From the NCBI RefSeq assembly GCF_000327385.1, contig NW_008710694.1, positions 942,450 through 1,006,449 on the forward strand: a stretch of DNA of 64,000 bases, written 5' to 3'. The stretch's first letter is position 1, and each line of letters begins with the position of its first letter. The notes under the pieces were generated by a model. That model was not told the origin of the DNA. It saw only the letters and a list, made by a program, of their open reading frames with translations, and ran no database searches. Below are positions 1 through 12,948 of this stretch, in pieces. The stretch comes from Lottia gigantea. Its lineage: Eukaryota > Mollusca > Gastropoda > Lottiidae. Position numbers and translations under genes: made by a program.

Positions 1-465
1 ATTTAAACGTTAATAATATTTTATGGTGATAGTTCAATGCTATACAGGGTTTGTCGGTTTTGACCACATAAAGACCATTGGTCAAAACGGTTTTTGTGCA
101 TAATCTGACTTGTTATTCAACAAAATAAGAGGTTTTCATTTGCAGCAAGTACCTTAACCAATTAGGCCCTTATCGATCAATGCGTAATACACTGCCTTGT
201 GGGTGGTAGATAGGAAGGCCTAGAAGACATCAACACATGAGTAATATAGTGTTTTTCTGATATGGTTTAATTATGGCGTTTTGTCTACCTGGAATTTGAG
301 AGTGATATATTGCCATTAAGCAATGCTACTGGGGTTAGACTGATTTGTAAGCTCAATTTTTCTCACCTAAACAGTCTCTTGTTTTGGATAAAGCTTGTAA
401 AACTTATACTATTATTCCATTATACACCCCAAGTAATAGAATAGGCATATTTGAATGAGTCTGTC
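1..465. other. left flank of the 45-bp satellite, nothing recognised
   Basis: AT-rich sequence with no long ORF, no splice-site pair I would trust and no repeat shared with the rest of the window that I could see. It ends where the first recognisable 45-bp satellite unit begins. Confidence 0.5.
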
Positions 466-3400
466 TGTTAGCTGATAGTAGTAGACAACAATATCTAGTC
501 ATAAAGATGTTGTTAGCTGATAGTAGTAGATAACAATACATAGTCATAAAGATGGTGTTAGCTGATAGTAGTAGATAACAATACATAGTCATAAAGATGT
601 TGTTAACTGATAGTAGTAGATAACAATACCTAGTCATAAAGATGTTGTTAGCTGGTAGTAGTAGATAACAATACCTAGTCACACAGGTGTTGTTAGCTGA
701 TAGTAGTAAATAACAATACCTAGTCATAAAGATGTTGTTAGCTGATAGTAGTAGATAACAATACCTAGTCATAAAGATGTTGTTAGCTGATAGTAGTAGA
801 TAACAATACCAAGTCACAAAGGTGTTGTTAGCTGATAGTAGTAAATAACAATATCTAGTCATAAAGATGTTGTTAGCTGATAGTAGCGTAGATAACAATA
901 TATAATCATAAAGATGTTGTTAGCTGATAGTAGTAGATAACAATACCTAGTCATAAAGATATTGTTAACTAATAGTAGTAGATAACAATGATGTTATTAG
1001 CTGATAGTAGTTGATAACAATGTCTAGTCATAAAGATGTTGTTAGCTGATAGTAGTAGATAACAATACCTAGTCATAAAGATGTTGTTAGCTGATAGTAG
1101 TGTAGATAACAATATCTAATTATAAAGATGTTGTTAGCTGATAGTAGTAGATAACAATACCTAGTTATAAAGATGTTGTTAGCTGATAGTAGTAGATAAC
1201 AATATCTAGTTATAAAGATGTTGTTAGCTAATAGTAGTAGATAACAATACCTAGTTATAAAGATGTTGTTAGCTGATAATAGTTGATAACAATATCTAGT
1301 TATTAAGATGTTGTTAGCTGATAGTAGTAGATAACAATATCTAGTTATAAAGATGTTGTTAGCTGATAATAGTTGATAACAATACCTAGTTATAAAGATG
1401 TTGTTAGCTGATAATAGTTGATAACAATATCTAGTTATAAAGATGTTGTTAGCTGATAGTAGTAGATAACAATACCTAGTTATAAAGATGTTGTTAGCTG
1501 ATAATAGTTGATAAAATTATCTAGTCATAAAGATGTTGTTAGCTGATGGTAGTAGATAACAATACCTAGTTATAAAGATGTTGTTAGCTGATAATAGTTG
1601 ATAAAATTATCTAGTCATAAAGATGTTGTTAGCTGATGGTAGTAGATAACAATATCTAGTCATAAAGATGCTGTTAGCTGATAGTAGTGTAGATGACAAT
1701 ATCTAACCATAAAGATGTTGTTAGCTGATAGTAGTAGATAACAATGCCTAGTCATAAAGATGTTGTTAGCTGATAGTAGTAGATAACAATACCTAGCTAT
1801 AAAGATGTTGTTAGCTGATAGTAGTAGATAACAATACCTAGCCATAAAGGTGTTGTTAGCTGATAGTAGTAGATAACAATACCTAGTCATAATGATGTTG
1901 TTAGCTGATAGTAGTAGATAACAATACCTAGTCATAAAGATGTTGTTAGCTGACAGTAGTAGATAACAATATCTAGTCATAAATATGTTGTTAGCTGATA
2001 GTAGTAGATAACAATACATAGTTATAAAGATGTTGTTAGCTGATAGTAGTAGATAACAATACCTAGTTATAAAGATGTTGTTAACTGATAGTAGTAGATA
2101 ACAATACCTAGTTATAAAGATGTTGTTAACTGATAGTAGTAAATAACAATATCTAGTTATAAAGATGTTGTTAACTGATAGTAGTAGATAACAATACCTA
2201 GTCATAAAGATGTTGTTAGCTGATAGTAGTAGATAACAATACCTAGTCATAAAGATGTTGTTAGCTGATAGTAGTAGATAACAATACCTAGTTATAAAGA
2301 TGTTGTTAGCTGATAGTAGTAGATAACAACACCTAGTCATAAAGATGTTGTTAGCTGATCGTAGTAAATAACAATATCTAGTCATAAAGATGTTGTTAAC
2401 TGATAGTAGTAGATAACAATACCTAGTTATAAAGATGTTGTTAGCTGATAGTAGTTGATAACAATACCTAGTCATAAAGATATTGTTAGCTGATAGTAGT
2501 AGATAACAATGCCTAGTCATAAAGATGTTGTTAGATGATAGTAGTTTATAACAATACCTAGTTATAAAGATATTGTTAGCTGATAGTAGTAGATAACAAT
2601 ATCTAGTTATAAAGATGTTGTTAACTGATAGTAGTAGATAACAATACTTAGTTATAAAGATGTTGTTAACTGATAGTAGTAGATAACAATACTTAGTTAT
2701 AAAGATGCTGTTAGCTGATAGTAGTAGATAACAATATCTAGTTATAAAGATGTTGTTAGCTGATAGTAGTAGATAACAATACATAGTCATAAAGTTGTTG
2801 TTAGATGATAGTAGTAGATAACAATACCTAGTCATAAAGATGTTGTTAGCTGATAGTAGTAGATAACAATATCTAGTTATAAAGATGTTGTTAGCTGATA
2901 GTAGTAGATAACAATACCTAGTTATAAAGATGTTGTTAGCTGATAGTAGTAGATAACAATACCTAGTTATAAAGATGTTGTTAGATGATAGTAGTAGATA
3001 ACANNNNNNNNNNNNNNNNNNNNNNNNNNNNNNNNNNNNNNNNNNNNNNNNNNNNNNNNNNNNNNNNNNNNNNNNNNNNNNNNNNNNNNNNNNNNNNNNN
3101 NNNNNNNNNNNNNNNNNNNNNNNNNNNNNNNNNNNNNNNNNNNNNNNNNNNNNNNNNNNNNNNNNNNNNNNNNNNNNNNNNNNNNNNNNNNNNNNNNNNN
3201 NNNNNNNNNNNNNNNNNNNNNNNNNNNNNNNNNNNNNNNNNNNNNNNNNNNNNNNNNNNNNNNNNNNNNNNNNNNNNNNNNNNNNNNNNNNNNNNNNNNN
3301 NNNNNNNNNNNNNNNNNNNNNNNNNNNNNNNNNNNNNNNNNNNNNNNNNNNNNNNNNNNNNNNNNNNNNNNNNNNNNNNNNNNNNNNNNNNNNNNNNNNN

Positions 3401-6400
3401 NNNNNNNNNNNNNNNNNNNNNNNNNNNNNNNNNNNNNNNNNNNNNNNNNNNNNNNNNNNNNNNNNNNNNNNNNNNNNNNNNNNNNNNNNNNNNNNNNNNN
3501 NNNNNNNNNNNNNNNNNNNNNNNNNNNNNNNNNNNNNNNNNNNNNNNNNNNNNNNNNNNNNNNNNNNNNNNNNNNNNNNNNNNNNNNNNNNNNNNNNNNN
3601 NNNNNNNNNNNNNNNNNNNNNNNNNNNNNNNNNNNNNNNNNNNNNNNNNNNNNNNNNNNNNNNNNNNNNNNNNNNNNNNNNNNNNNNNNNNNNNNNNNNN
3701 NNNNNNNNNNNNNNNNNNNNNNNNNNNNNNNNNNNNNNNNNNNNNNNNNNNNNNNNNNNNNNNNNNNNNNNNNNNNNNNNNNNNNNNNNNNNNNNNNNNN
3801 NNNNNNNNNNNNNNNNNNNNNNNNNNNNNNNNNNAGTAGATAACAATACCTAATCATAAAGATGTTGTTAGCTGATAGTAGAGGATAACATCAATACCTA
3901 GTCATAAAGATGTTGTTAGCTGATAGTAGTAGATAACAATACCTAGTTATAAAGATGTTGTTAACTGATAGTAGTAGATAATAATACATCGTCATAAAGA
4001 TGTTGTTAGCTGATAGTAGTAGATAACAATACCTAGTTATAAAGATGTTGTTAGCTGATAGTAGTAGATAACAATACATAGTCATAAAGATGTTGTTAGC
4101 TGATAGTAGTAGATAACAATACCTAGTTATAAAGATGTTGTTAGCTGATAGTAGTAGATAACACTACCTAGTCATAAAGATGTTGTTAGCTGATAGTAGT
4201 AAATAACAATATCTAGTCATAAAGATGTTGTTAGCTGATAGTAGTAGATAACAATACCTAGTTATAAAGATGTTGTTAGCTGATCGTAGTAGATAACAAT
4301 ACCTAGTCATAAAGATGTTAACTGATAGTAGTAGATAACAATACCTGGTCATAAAGATGTTGTTAGCTGATAGTAGTTGATAACAATACCTAGTCATAAA
4401 GATATTGTTAGCTGATAGTAGTAGATAACAATGCCTAGTCATAAAGATGTTGTTAGATGATAGTAGTTTATAACAATACCTAGTTATAAAGATATTGTTA
4501 GCTGATAGTAGTAGATAACAATATCTAGTTATAAAGATGTTGTTAACTGATAGTAGTAGATAAGAATACTTAGTTATAAAGATGTTGTTAACTGATAGTA
4601 GTAGATAACAATACTTAGTTATAAAGATGTTGTTAACTGATAGTAGTAGATAAGAATACTTAGTTATAAAGATGTTGTTAACTGATAGTAGTAGATAACA
4701 ATACTTAGTTATAAAGATGCTGTTAGCTGATAGTAGTAGATAACAATATCTAGTTATAAAGATGTTGTTAACTGATAGTAGTAGATAACAATACTTAGTT
4801 ATAAAGATGTTGTTAACTGATAGTAGTAGATAACAATACCTAGTCATAAAGATGTTGTTAGCTGATAGTAGTAGATAACAATATCTAGTTATAAAGATGT
4901 TGTTAGCTGATAGTAGTAGATAACAATACCTAGTCATAAAGATGTTGTTAGATGATAGTAGTAGATAACAATACCTAGTCATAAAGATGTTGTTAGCTGA
5001 TAGTAGTAGATAACAATATCTAGTTATAAAGATGTTGTTAGCTGATAGTAGTAGATAACAATACCTAGTCATAAAGATGTTGTTAGCTGATAGTAGTAGA
5101 TAACAATACCTAGTCATAAAGATGTTGTTAGCTGACAGTAGTAGATAACAATATCTAGTAATAAAGATGTTGTTAGCTGACAGTAGTAGATAACAATACC
5201 TAGTTATAAAGATGTTGTTAGCTGACAGTAGTAGATAACAATATCTAATCATAAAGATATTGTTAGCTGATAGTAGTAGATAACAATATCTAATCATAAA
5301 GATATTGTTAGCTGATAGTAGTAGATAACAATATCTAGTTATAAAGATGTTGTTAGCTGATAGTAGTAGATAACAATACCTAGTCATAAAGATGCTGTTA
5401 GCTGATAGTAATAGATAACAATACCTAGTTATAAAGATGCTATTAGCTGATAATAGTAGATAACAATACCTAGTCATAAAGATGTTGTTAGCTGATAGTA
5501 GTAGATAACAATACCTAGTCATTAAGATGTTGTTAGCTGATAGTAGTAGATAACAATACCTAGTCATAAAGATGTTGTTAGCTGATAGTAGTAGATAACA
5601 ATACCTAGTTATAAAGATGTTGTTAGCTGATAGTAGTAGATAACAACACCTAGTCATAAAGATGTTGTTAGCTGATCGTAGTAAATAACAATATCTAGTC
5701 ATAAAGATGTTGTTAACTGATAGTAGTAGATAACAATACCTAGTTATAAAGATGTTGTTAGCTGATAGTAGTTGATAACAATACCTAGTCATAAAGATAT
5801 TGTTAGCTGATAGTAGTAGATAACAATGCCTAGTCATAAAGATGTTGTTAGATGATAGTAGTTTATAACAATACCTAGTTATAAAGATATTGTTAGCTGA
5901 TAGTAGTAGATAACAATATCTAGTTATAAAGATGTTGTTAACTGATAGTAGTAGATAACAATACTTAGTTATAAAGATGTTGTTAACTGATAATAGTAGA
6001 TAACAATACTTAGTTATAAAGATGCTGTTAGCTGATAGTAGTAGATAACAATATCTAGTTATAAAGATGTTGTTAACTGATAGTAGTAGATAACAATACT
6101 TAGTTATAAAGATGTTGTTAACTGATAGTAGTAGATAACAATACCTAGTCATAAAGATGTTGTTAGCTGATAGTAGTAGATAACAATACCTAGTCATAAA
6201 GATGCTGTTAGATGATAGTAGTTTATAACAATATCTAGTTATAAAGATATTGTTAGCTGATAGTAGTAGATAACAATATCTAGTTATAAAGATGTTGTTA
6301 GCTGATAGTAGTAGATAACAATATCTAGTTATAAAGATGTTGTTAGCTGATAGTAGTAGATAACAATACCTAGTTATAAAGATATTGTTAGCTGATAGTA

Positions 6401-7500
6401 GTAGATAACAATACCTAGTTATAAAGATGTTGTTAGCTGATAGTAGTAGATAACAATACCTAGTTATAAAGATGTTGTTAGCTGACAGTAGTAGATAACA
6501 ATACCTAGTTATAAAGATGTTGTTAGCTGATAGTAGTAGATAACAATACCTGGTCATAAAGTTGTTGTTAGATGATAGTAGTAGATAACAATACCTAGTT
6601 ATAAAGATATTGTTAGCTGATAGTAGTACATAACAATACCTAGTCATAAAGATGTTGTTAGCTGGTAGTAGTAGATAACAATACCTAGTTATAAAGATGC
6701 TGTTAGCTGATAGTAGTAGATAACAATACTTAGTTATAAAGATGTTGTTAGCTGATAGTAGTAGATAACAATACCTAGTCATAAAGATGTTGTTAACTGA
6801 TAGTAGTAGATATCAATACCTAGTTATAAAGATGTTGTTAGATGATAGTAGTAGATAACAATATCTAGTTATAAAGATGTTGTTAGCTAATAGTAGTAGA
6901 TAACAATATCTAGTCATAAAGATGTTGTTAGATGATAGTAGTAGATAACAATACCTAGTTATAAAGATGTTGTTAGCTGATAGTAGTAGATAACAATACC
7001 TAGTTATAAAGATGTTGTTAGCTGATAGTAGTAGATAACAATATCTAGTCATAAAGATGTTGTTAGCTGATAGTAGTAGATAACAATATCTAGTTATAAA
7101 GATGTTGTTAGCTGATAGTAGTAGATAACAATATCTAGTCATAAAGATGTTGTTAGCTGATAGTAGTAGATAACAATACCTAGTCATAAAAATGTTGTTA
7201 GCTGATAGTAGTAGATAACAATATCTAGTAATAAAGATGTTGTTAGCTGACAGTAGTAGATAACAATACCTAGTTATAAAGATGTTGTTAGCTGACAGTA
7301 GTAGATAACAATATCTAATCATAAAGATATTGTTAGCTGATAGTAGTAGATAACAATATCTAATCATAAAGATATTGTTAGCTGATAGTAGTAGATAACA
7401 ATATCTAGTTATAAAGATGTTGTTAGCTGATAGTAGTAGATAACAATACCTAGTCATAAAGATGCTGTTAGCTGATAGTTGCAGATAACAATACCAAGTC
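466..7500. repeat. 45-bp tandem satellite, about 150 units
   Basis: A 45-bp unit (gist: ttgttagctgatagtagtag + ataacaatacctagtcataa + agatg) is repeated head to tail for about 7 kb, roughly 156 unit lengths including the N gap. Units differ at a few fixed positions (c/t in 'ctagtcat/ctagttat', 'taacaatatc/taacaatacc', 'gctga/actga/gatga'). Because 45 is a multiple of 3 and the unit lacks stops in one minus-strand frame, long ORFs of up to 872 codons run through it, with a 15-residue period. These have no coding signature other than the repeat. The unit has a partial dyad (TTGTTA...TAACAA), so each monomer could form a short hairpin. The array ends sharply near 7500. Confidence 0.95.
3004..3834. 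other. assembly gap (831 N) inside the 45-bp satellite
   Basis: An 831-base run of N interrupts the satellite, with satellite units on both sides. 831 is not a round gap size, so it may be an estimated gap. True array length is unknown. Confidence 0.98.
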
Positions 7501-8312
7501 ACAACTATCTGGGAGACTAGTATGGTGACAAGTGGGAAGAGAAGAGACAAATATTTTAATGAAATTAGACATGTGGATGAACAGATGAAAAACAGAACTC
7601 CACTGTACGGATAAAGAGAAGTGGAAAGAAGCATTTAAAAGAAAAAAAAACAACTGGTTTTCATTATTTTATATTTTGTTGTGAAGACAAAACTTGATCT
7701 ATAAACAACATTCATAATTTACAAAGTTAAATAATTAAGTGAAATAAAATAATTTCCAATATCAATTGCACAAGATAATGTAATGAATTTTTTTTGCAAT
7801 CTTGATCCATTCAAAATAATAATAATCAATTTTGAATTCAAATCTGTACTAGCTTGTATAAATGTGGCATCTTAGTTTATATTGCACAAATCAAAAGCAA
7901 AATAAAAAGGCAGATATAAGGTGGGACAAATGCAAAATGTCAATGCTCTAGCTTGTAGGAATTTTGACTACCTTACATGAAAATAAAAAATGTAAAATTT
8001 AAGAATAATACAGATACATGTTTGACCCAGTGACAGTCAGCCATATCTAACTCTTAGAGTGAACACAAATTTCAAAGTCTCAAACATGGCCAATTAGGGT
8101 GTATTTTTTAAGTTTTGTTTTCTATACAATGGAAGAATGGCCTAAGATATAAATATAAAAATATTCTTATATATTCTTAATATAAATGAATCATGCTTAT
8201 TATCGCAATAAATCTTATCGTTGGATGAGTATCATTTAGTGTATCGAATCACAACTTCAAGAATCGTTTCAGCCCTGATTTTGTTATTGTAAACAAGTGG
8301 TTGTCTAGCAAG
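7501..8312. other. AT-rich non-coding spacer
   Basis: From the end of the 45-bp satellite to a transposon-like element. No ORF or splice pattern I can support; only AT-rich unique-looking sequence with short A and T runs. Confidence 0.5.
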
Positions 8313-8843
8313 ATACGCCAACTTTTCTGATACATTTTTAGAATATAAAGGGCAATATCTGTGTCAAATCATACCAAAAATTAAATTTGTGCAAGATATT
8401 GTTGATTTAAACAAAGACACATTATTTAATAAAATTCAGACATAAACTGTCACCTCTATCGCCAACAAAGTTTTTACTAAGTCAAGGGCAATAACTCAAA
8501 ACTCCGTTGATCAAAAAATTGCCAAATTCAATCTTGACTAATATTACATCATTATAAATGATCATACCAAATTTCATTTAAATCAGATGAAAACTGTACT
8601 CTCTATTGTCTTCACAAATAAATATTGACGCGTTTTTCATAAGTCAAGGGCAATAACTCAAAAACTATTCATCGAACTTGTCCAAGATCTCATCATTATA
8701 AATATTCACACCAAATTTTATTTAAATTGGATAAAAACTGTCTCTATTGCGTTCAAAAGCCAATTGTGGCCAGATGGGCCGACGGACGGACAGACGGTCA
8801 GGAGTGACGACAATTTACGACCACATTATAATGTGGGCGTATA
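8313..8843 (+). mobile_element. non-autonomous inverted-repeat element, copy 1
   Basis: About 531 bp. The right end reads gtgggcgtata and the left end 'atacgccaac' is a decayed version of its complement. Inside are two offset copies of an 'aagtcaagggcaataactca' segment (near 8480 and 8640), and near the right end a 'gacggacggacagacgg' stretch. A better preserved relative with perfect 11-bp ends is at 17397-17899. No transposase reading frame is present, so this is a MITE-like element. The 69-codon ORF that starts in it is incidental. Confidence 0.7.
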
Positions 8844-10329
8844 AAAATACAGACAATGTTATTGGTGGGGGATACGTTAATACAGCAAGGGTGAATTACC
8901 TTCACAATAAATTGAAATACATCGAAAATAGATTATGTTTCAATGAGGAGTTATGAAAGATATTTCATAATCTTTAAAAATTCTTAATCTTTTTTCATTA
9001 TTATTTTTGTCCATCTCCAATGTAATCTAAAAAGATTTATACTAAAGTCGCGTAATGTTGACTTTCACTTCAACCAATCACAGTGTGTTATGCATAATCT
9101 GAGTCTAAATTCTAACTATGAAATGTAGGATAGTGAAACCCAAAGACAAGTGATATGACCAATGAGATTATCAGACTGCTGATAATCGGAAGTATAAGTG
9201 ATTGGCAGGAGAGTGTCGTTTGATGGTGTTATAATAGCTTGAAACCTAGCCAGTACGTGACCTGGGTATAAAACTCGCTAGATTACAACGGAGACCAACA
9301 ACAAAAACAAAATATATAATAAAACGAAATTGTAATCTTATTTTAATTAAAATGGGTATTTCAGGGTCAATTCTTTAAATCATGGACAGGGCTCTCATAA
9401 AAATACAGATTAACATGATAAATGTGTAGACAAGTGCTTCATAAAAAATAGTGATTCATAAGGTACAGAAATATATACTTATGATGCTGGCAATAAAACC
9501 ATCTCAAGATTGAAATATGAAAAAAAAAGACATCATCTTACCTATAAGAAATTAAAGAAAAATGTGCATAAAAAAAATAATGATTGATGCCAAGCCTGAA
9601 TCATTATAGGAATACCTGAAATAATTCTTAATTTTCAAAAAGAGGGAAATTTACAAGGACATTTTTGTGTTTCCTGACCTTTTTCAAATGTTTTTGCACT
9701 GATTGGTGATCCAATGTTGAAAAGATGACAGACTTGGAATTACCATGAAATCAATATCTACATGTGTTTGAGAGGGTTAACTAATTAATAAATATATATA
9801 TATGATGATGCTCGATCTGTGAGTTCTGCCCCTTCCTGCTGTTCATGATACATGGAAGCAACCAGAAGATCAATAAAATACCTTGAAACGGGGTTCAAAA
9901 TCAAATCATATTTGCCGCAAAAGGAAGGTGAAAGGAGAACTTTAAAGACAAAGAAAGAAATACAAGGGTTAACTTTTAATGTGACATATCTGCTTTTGTA
10001 CAGTTTGATTGGAACAGGTTCAGAACTCACCAATCAAGCAACCACCTTAATGTACACAGTCTCCACCATAAAGGGAGATAATCATGTGGTGTAAGTTTAC
10101 AATATTTACAATAAATAAAATTCACTATCTAGTTTCAATTAAGTAAGTTTTCATTTCTGTTGCCTAACAATTACATCTGATAAAATACAAGATCAATTTT
10201 CAATTTAAAAAGCACATCTGACTGTTTTGTTACAGGCTTTTTCTGCAGGTTACTACACTTTCCATCTTTGATCTGTCAAAATTTGTCTGTGAATCATGTT
10301 CAGTTTAAAGTGGCCCTTAAGCCAAAGCC
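8844..10329. other. non-coding spacer
   Basis: AT-rich DNA without a supportable gene. Two overlapping opposed ORFs of about 80 codons near 9785-10094 have no recognisable domain. A short segment near 9805 ('gatgctcgatctgtgagttctg') resembles one near 33040 and may be a scrap of a dispersed repeat. Confidence 0.45.
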
Positions 10330-10438
10330 ATCACCAGTTGCATATGGTTGCGAATAAGAAAAGCTCGCATAAGTTTTGAATGCAACTCTCGTAACTCATA
10401 TCCATTTTCATTATTCGCAGTCAGATGCAAATGGTGAT
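10330..10438. repeat. small inverted repeat (28-bp arms), foldback type
   Basis: Left arm 10330-10357 ('atcaccagttgcatatgg...') is an imperfect reverse complement of right arm 10411-10438 ('...gatgcaaatggtgat'), with about 53 bp between. The arms match over 28 bases with a few differences. It could be a tiny MITE or a structured RNA region; no coding content. Confidence 0.6.
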
Positions 10439-10691
10439 CTCTATGGAATGAGGGTACCTGTCTAATGGTGTTTGATGATTAAAACTATGTTTGAATATAA
10501 GTAAGTTCCTTGAGTAATTAACTTGATCAATATATTATAAATATAAATACTAGCACATGTATAATAAAATACAAAACAATAAAATGCATTCCAACTGAAA
10601 GAAGGGAAATAGCCTTAATTTACGCTTAATCGGTGTATAGAACTCATGAAAGAAAGAAACCACTATATTTTACAAGTTTAACAAATTAGGT

Positions 10692-10900
10692 TCACAGTTA
10701 AGGATCCTTTCTTCCAGCTAGTCCTTGGCCAAACCTCTTGACATTGATCTTTCCAGGATTATCCATACCCATTTACAGCTGGGTCAACTGGAATTATAAG
10801 TGAAGATGACTTATTCAAGGTCATTGGATTTTTACTCGCCAATCGAGATTGGAACCCACAGTCATGCATATAACATCATCTAAACAACCAACACTCAAAT
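10692..10900 (-). mobile_element. tRNA-derived SINE, family 1, copy 1
   Basis: On the minus strand a B-box-like 'gggttccaatctcg' is followed by 'gacccagctgtaaatggg' and 'tttggccaaggactagctgg'. The same order occurs on the plus strand at about 53740-53930. The A box is poor. The match to a distant second copy supports a dispersed retroposon rather than chance. Ends are approximate. Confidence 0.7.
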
Positions 10901-10926
10901 CAACTGTGCTAAAGTGCAAACAATAC

Positions 10927-11070
10927 CAAGGACCTTACTTTCAAAACTAAGTTTAATTGATTTTAGTGTTCCAACCATCAATATTGATTTAAATTGAACA
11001 TTATAACTAAAGCAAATTAATCTTTTTCTTAAAATCCAGATTTTACTTCAGTTAAGTTTCTAGAATAATA
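10927..11070 (+). mobile_element. GGGGC-end MITE, degenerate copy
   Basis: Shares 'gattttagtgttcc' and the surrounding 'aaaactaagttta' and 'taagtttctagaa' segments with better copies at 11235-11403 (minus) and 20914-21078 (plus). Strongly diverged; ends approximate. Confidence 0.5.
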
Positions 11071-11234
11071 CACCTAAAATTAAAATAGATCTGAAAATGA
11101 ATAAGAACTTTAACATTTATTGCACCTGTAGGATTAATCCAATTATAGTTTTTTCAAATTGTATATGAACCTGAAGTAGAATCTTCAATCTGAAAAGTGT
11201 TCATATTCATTTCTACTACTTAGGTTGTTATTCT

Positions 11235-11403
11235 TAGGCTGACATGGTAATAAATTTTCTCCAAAACTTAAAAAAAAAAATTCAGAATTTAAGAAATACA
11301 GTAATCTGACAAAACTTAATTTAAAATCAATTTCAATGATTGACCAATCAGGTGACTGGAACACTAAAATCATCTAAAGTAAAGTTTTTAAGAATAAGGC
11401 CCC
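11235..11403 (-). mobile_element. GGGGC-end MITE, copy on the minus strand
   Basis: The reverse complement begins 'ggggccttattcttaaaaac', continues 'gattttagtgttccagtcac' and 'ctgattggtcaatcattg', and aligns over its length with 20914-21078. The far end is decayed. No reading frame. Confidence 0.75.
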
Positions 11404-11762
11404 TGAAATACTTAAAACAAATCTCTGACTTCAATCAAATACTATTTACACACATGATCAGGGGCCTCTTATGAAAATTTCAGTCAGGTGTCTGGATTGC
11501 ACCTATTCTTTACAACACAAAATCTCATTAATCATATATATAAATTTTAAATTATTCTACACTGTTATCTCTATCTATAACTTATATCTATGTCTTTATA
11601 GTTTATTATTTATCAATGTCCTCATCTACTTATACTCATCTCTTGCAAGAAAGTAAGTTTTGTGTATATATCAATTAAATTATACTATCTTCTTTCAGAT
11701 GATCGTGATGTGTCTTTACCATCAGATTATAATAACTCCTTTTCCTTATTTGTCCATTTGAC

Positions 11763-12303
11763 CATGTGCTCAAGACTATGACTCAATGTGTTCAAGACTA
11801 TGGCTCCACGTATTCAAGACTATAGCTCCATGTGTTCAACACTATAGCTCCATGTGCTCAAAAATATGGCTCCATGTGTTTAAGACTATGGCTCCATGTG
11901 CTCAACACTATGGCTCCATGTGCTCAACACTATGGCTCCATGTGCTCAAAACTATGGCTCCATGTGTTTAAGACTATGGCTCCATGAGCTCAACACTATG
12001 GCTCCATGTGCTCAACACTATGGCTCCATGCACTCAACACTATGGCTCCATGTGCTCAACACTATGGCTCCATGTGCTCAACACTATGGCTCCATGTGCT
12101 CAACACTATGGCTCCATGTGCTCAACACTATGGCTCCATGTGCTCAACACTATGGCTCCATGTGCTCAACACTATGGCTCCATGTGCTCAACACTATGGC
12201 TCCATGTGCTCAACACTATGGCTCCATGTGCTCAACACTATGGCTCCATGTGCTCAACACTATGGCTCCATGTGCTCAACACTATGACTCCATGTGTTCA
12301 TGA
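11763..12303. repeat. 22-bp minisatellite, about 24 units
   Basis: Unit tggctccatgtgctcaacac+ta is repeated about 24 times, with diverged units at the left end and near-identical ones from about 12000. No unit contains a stop in any plus frame, and 22 is not a multiple of 3, so all three plus frames are open and give overlapping ORFs of 93-135 codons. These are repeat artefacts. It lies 3' of TMEM164 and could fall in an extended 3' UTR, which I cannot show. Confidence 0.95.
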
Positions 12304-12666
12304 CTTTGGCATCAATGAATTCATTGTGCCTTCTTTCATCACTGGCCAACTTTATAACATTATAATCTAGAAACATCAAGCGAATATTAATATCAATAAA
12401 AAAAGAGTGTACAGTAGAAGTGCAGTACAGCTGATTCAGTTAAAAAATATGTTACAACTTTCAGATCAATATCTCTGACTTTTAAATAGAGGGTGACCTG
12501 AAAAGTCTCTCCATACATACACATTTTATCTTATAATCCAACTCCAACTATTTCTTAAATATGTTACCATTAGCTTGATAAAGATGAGAGTATCTGGTCG
12601 TGACTTCATATTGTCAAATAAAGCCATAATTGTTATCCATTTAATGTTGTGATTAAATTCCACACT
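12304..12666. other. TMEM164 3' flank, probable 3' UTR
   Basis: Directly downstream (minus strand) of the TMEM164 stop codon. A minus-strand AATAAA overlaps the stop itself (12666-12671), which is too close to be the obvious signal, so the true polyadenylation site is not determined. Confidence 0.4.
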
Positions 12667-12948
12667 TTATTTGTCTTTACAGTAACCATTAATTTTACTA
12701 TCACCACTACCATTAAATTGACTGAATTTTATTTTACTCTTGCTCTCTGTTGACATCAACCATGGCTCTTCTTCACTAAACTCGTGTTTTGATCCACTGT
12801 CAAAATACTGGGCTATCCAAGCGTACAGTTTGCCCAAGGTTGGGATGAGAATGATTTGATGGGAGATTCCACACAGTCTATAGTATGGTCCATGAAAAGG
12901 ATCTGATATGGCTGGACATAACATATTATTCAAATTCACATAGGATAG
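12667..12948 (-). CDS. TMEM164: TMEM164 coding exon 5 with stop
   Basis: Acceptor with a good pyrimidine tract (...tttttttcag). Reads [20 protein letters not shown], then an [10 protein letters not shown]-type segment, and ends in a polar tail KINGYCKDK before TAA at 12667-12669. Confidence 0.93.
   Translation of the reverse strand, partial: LSYVNLNNMLCPAISDPFHGPYYRLCGISHQIILIPTLGKLYAWIAQYFDSGSKHEFSEEEPWLMSTESKSKIKFSQFNGSGDSKINGYCKDK

Noticed and set aside
404-7634. Very long minus-strand ORFs (up to 872 codons) with a CYLLLSANNIF period
   Set aside because: They are the 45-bp satellite read in its one open frame; no start context, flanking exons or non-repeat protein sequence supports a gene.
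11786-12370. Four overlapping plus ORFs with LWLHVLNTMAPCAQHYGSMC periods
   Set aside because: All frames of a 22-bp minisatellite are open, so these are artefacts.
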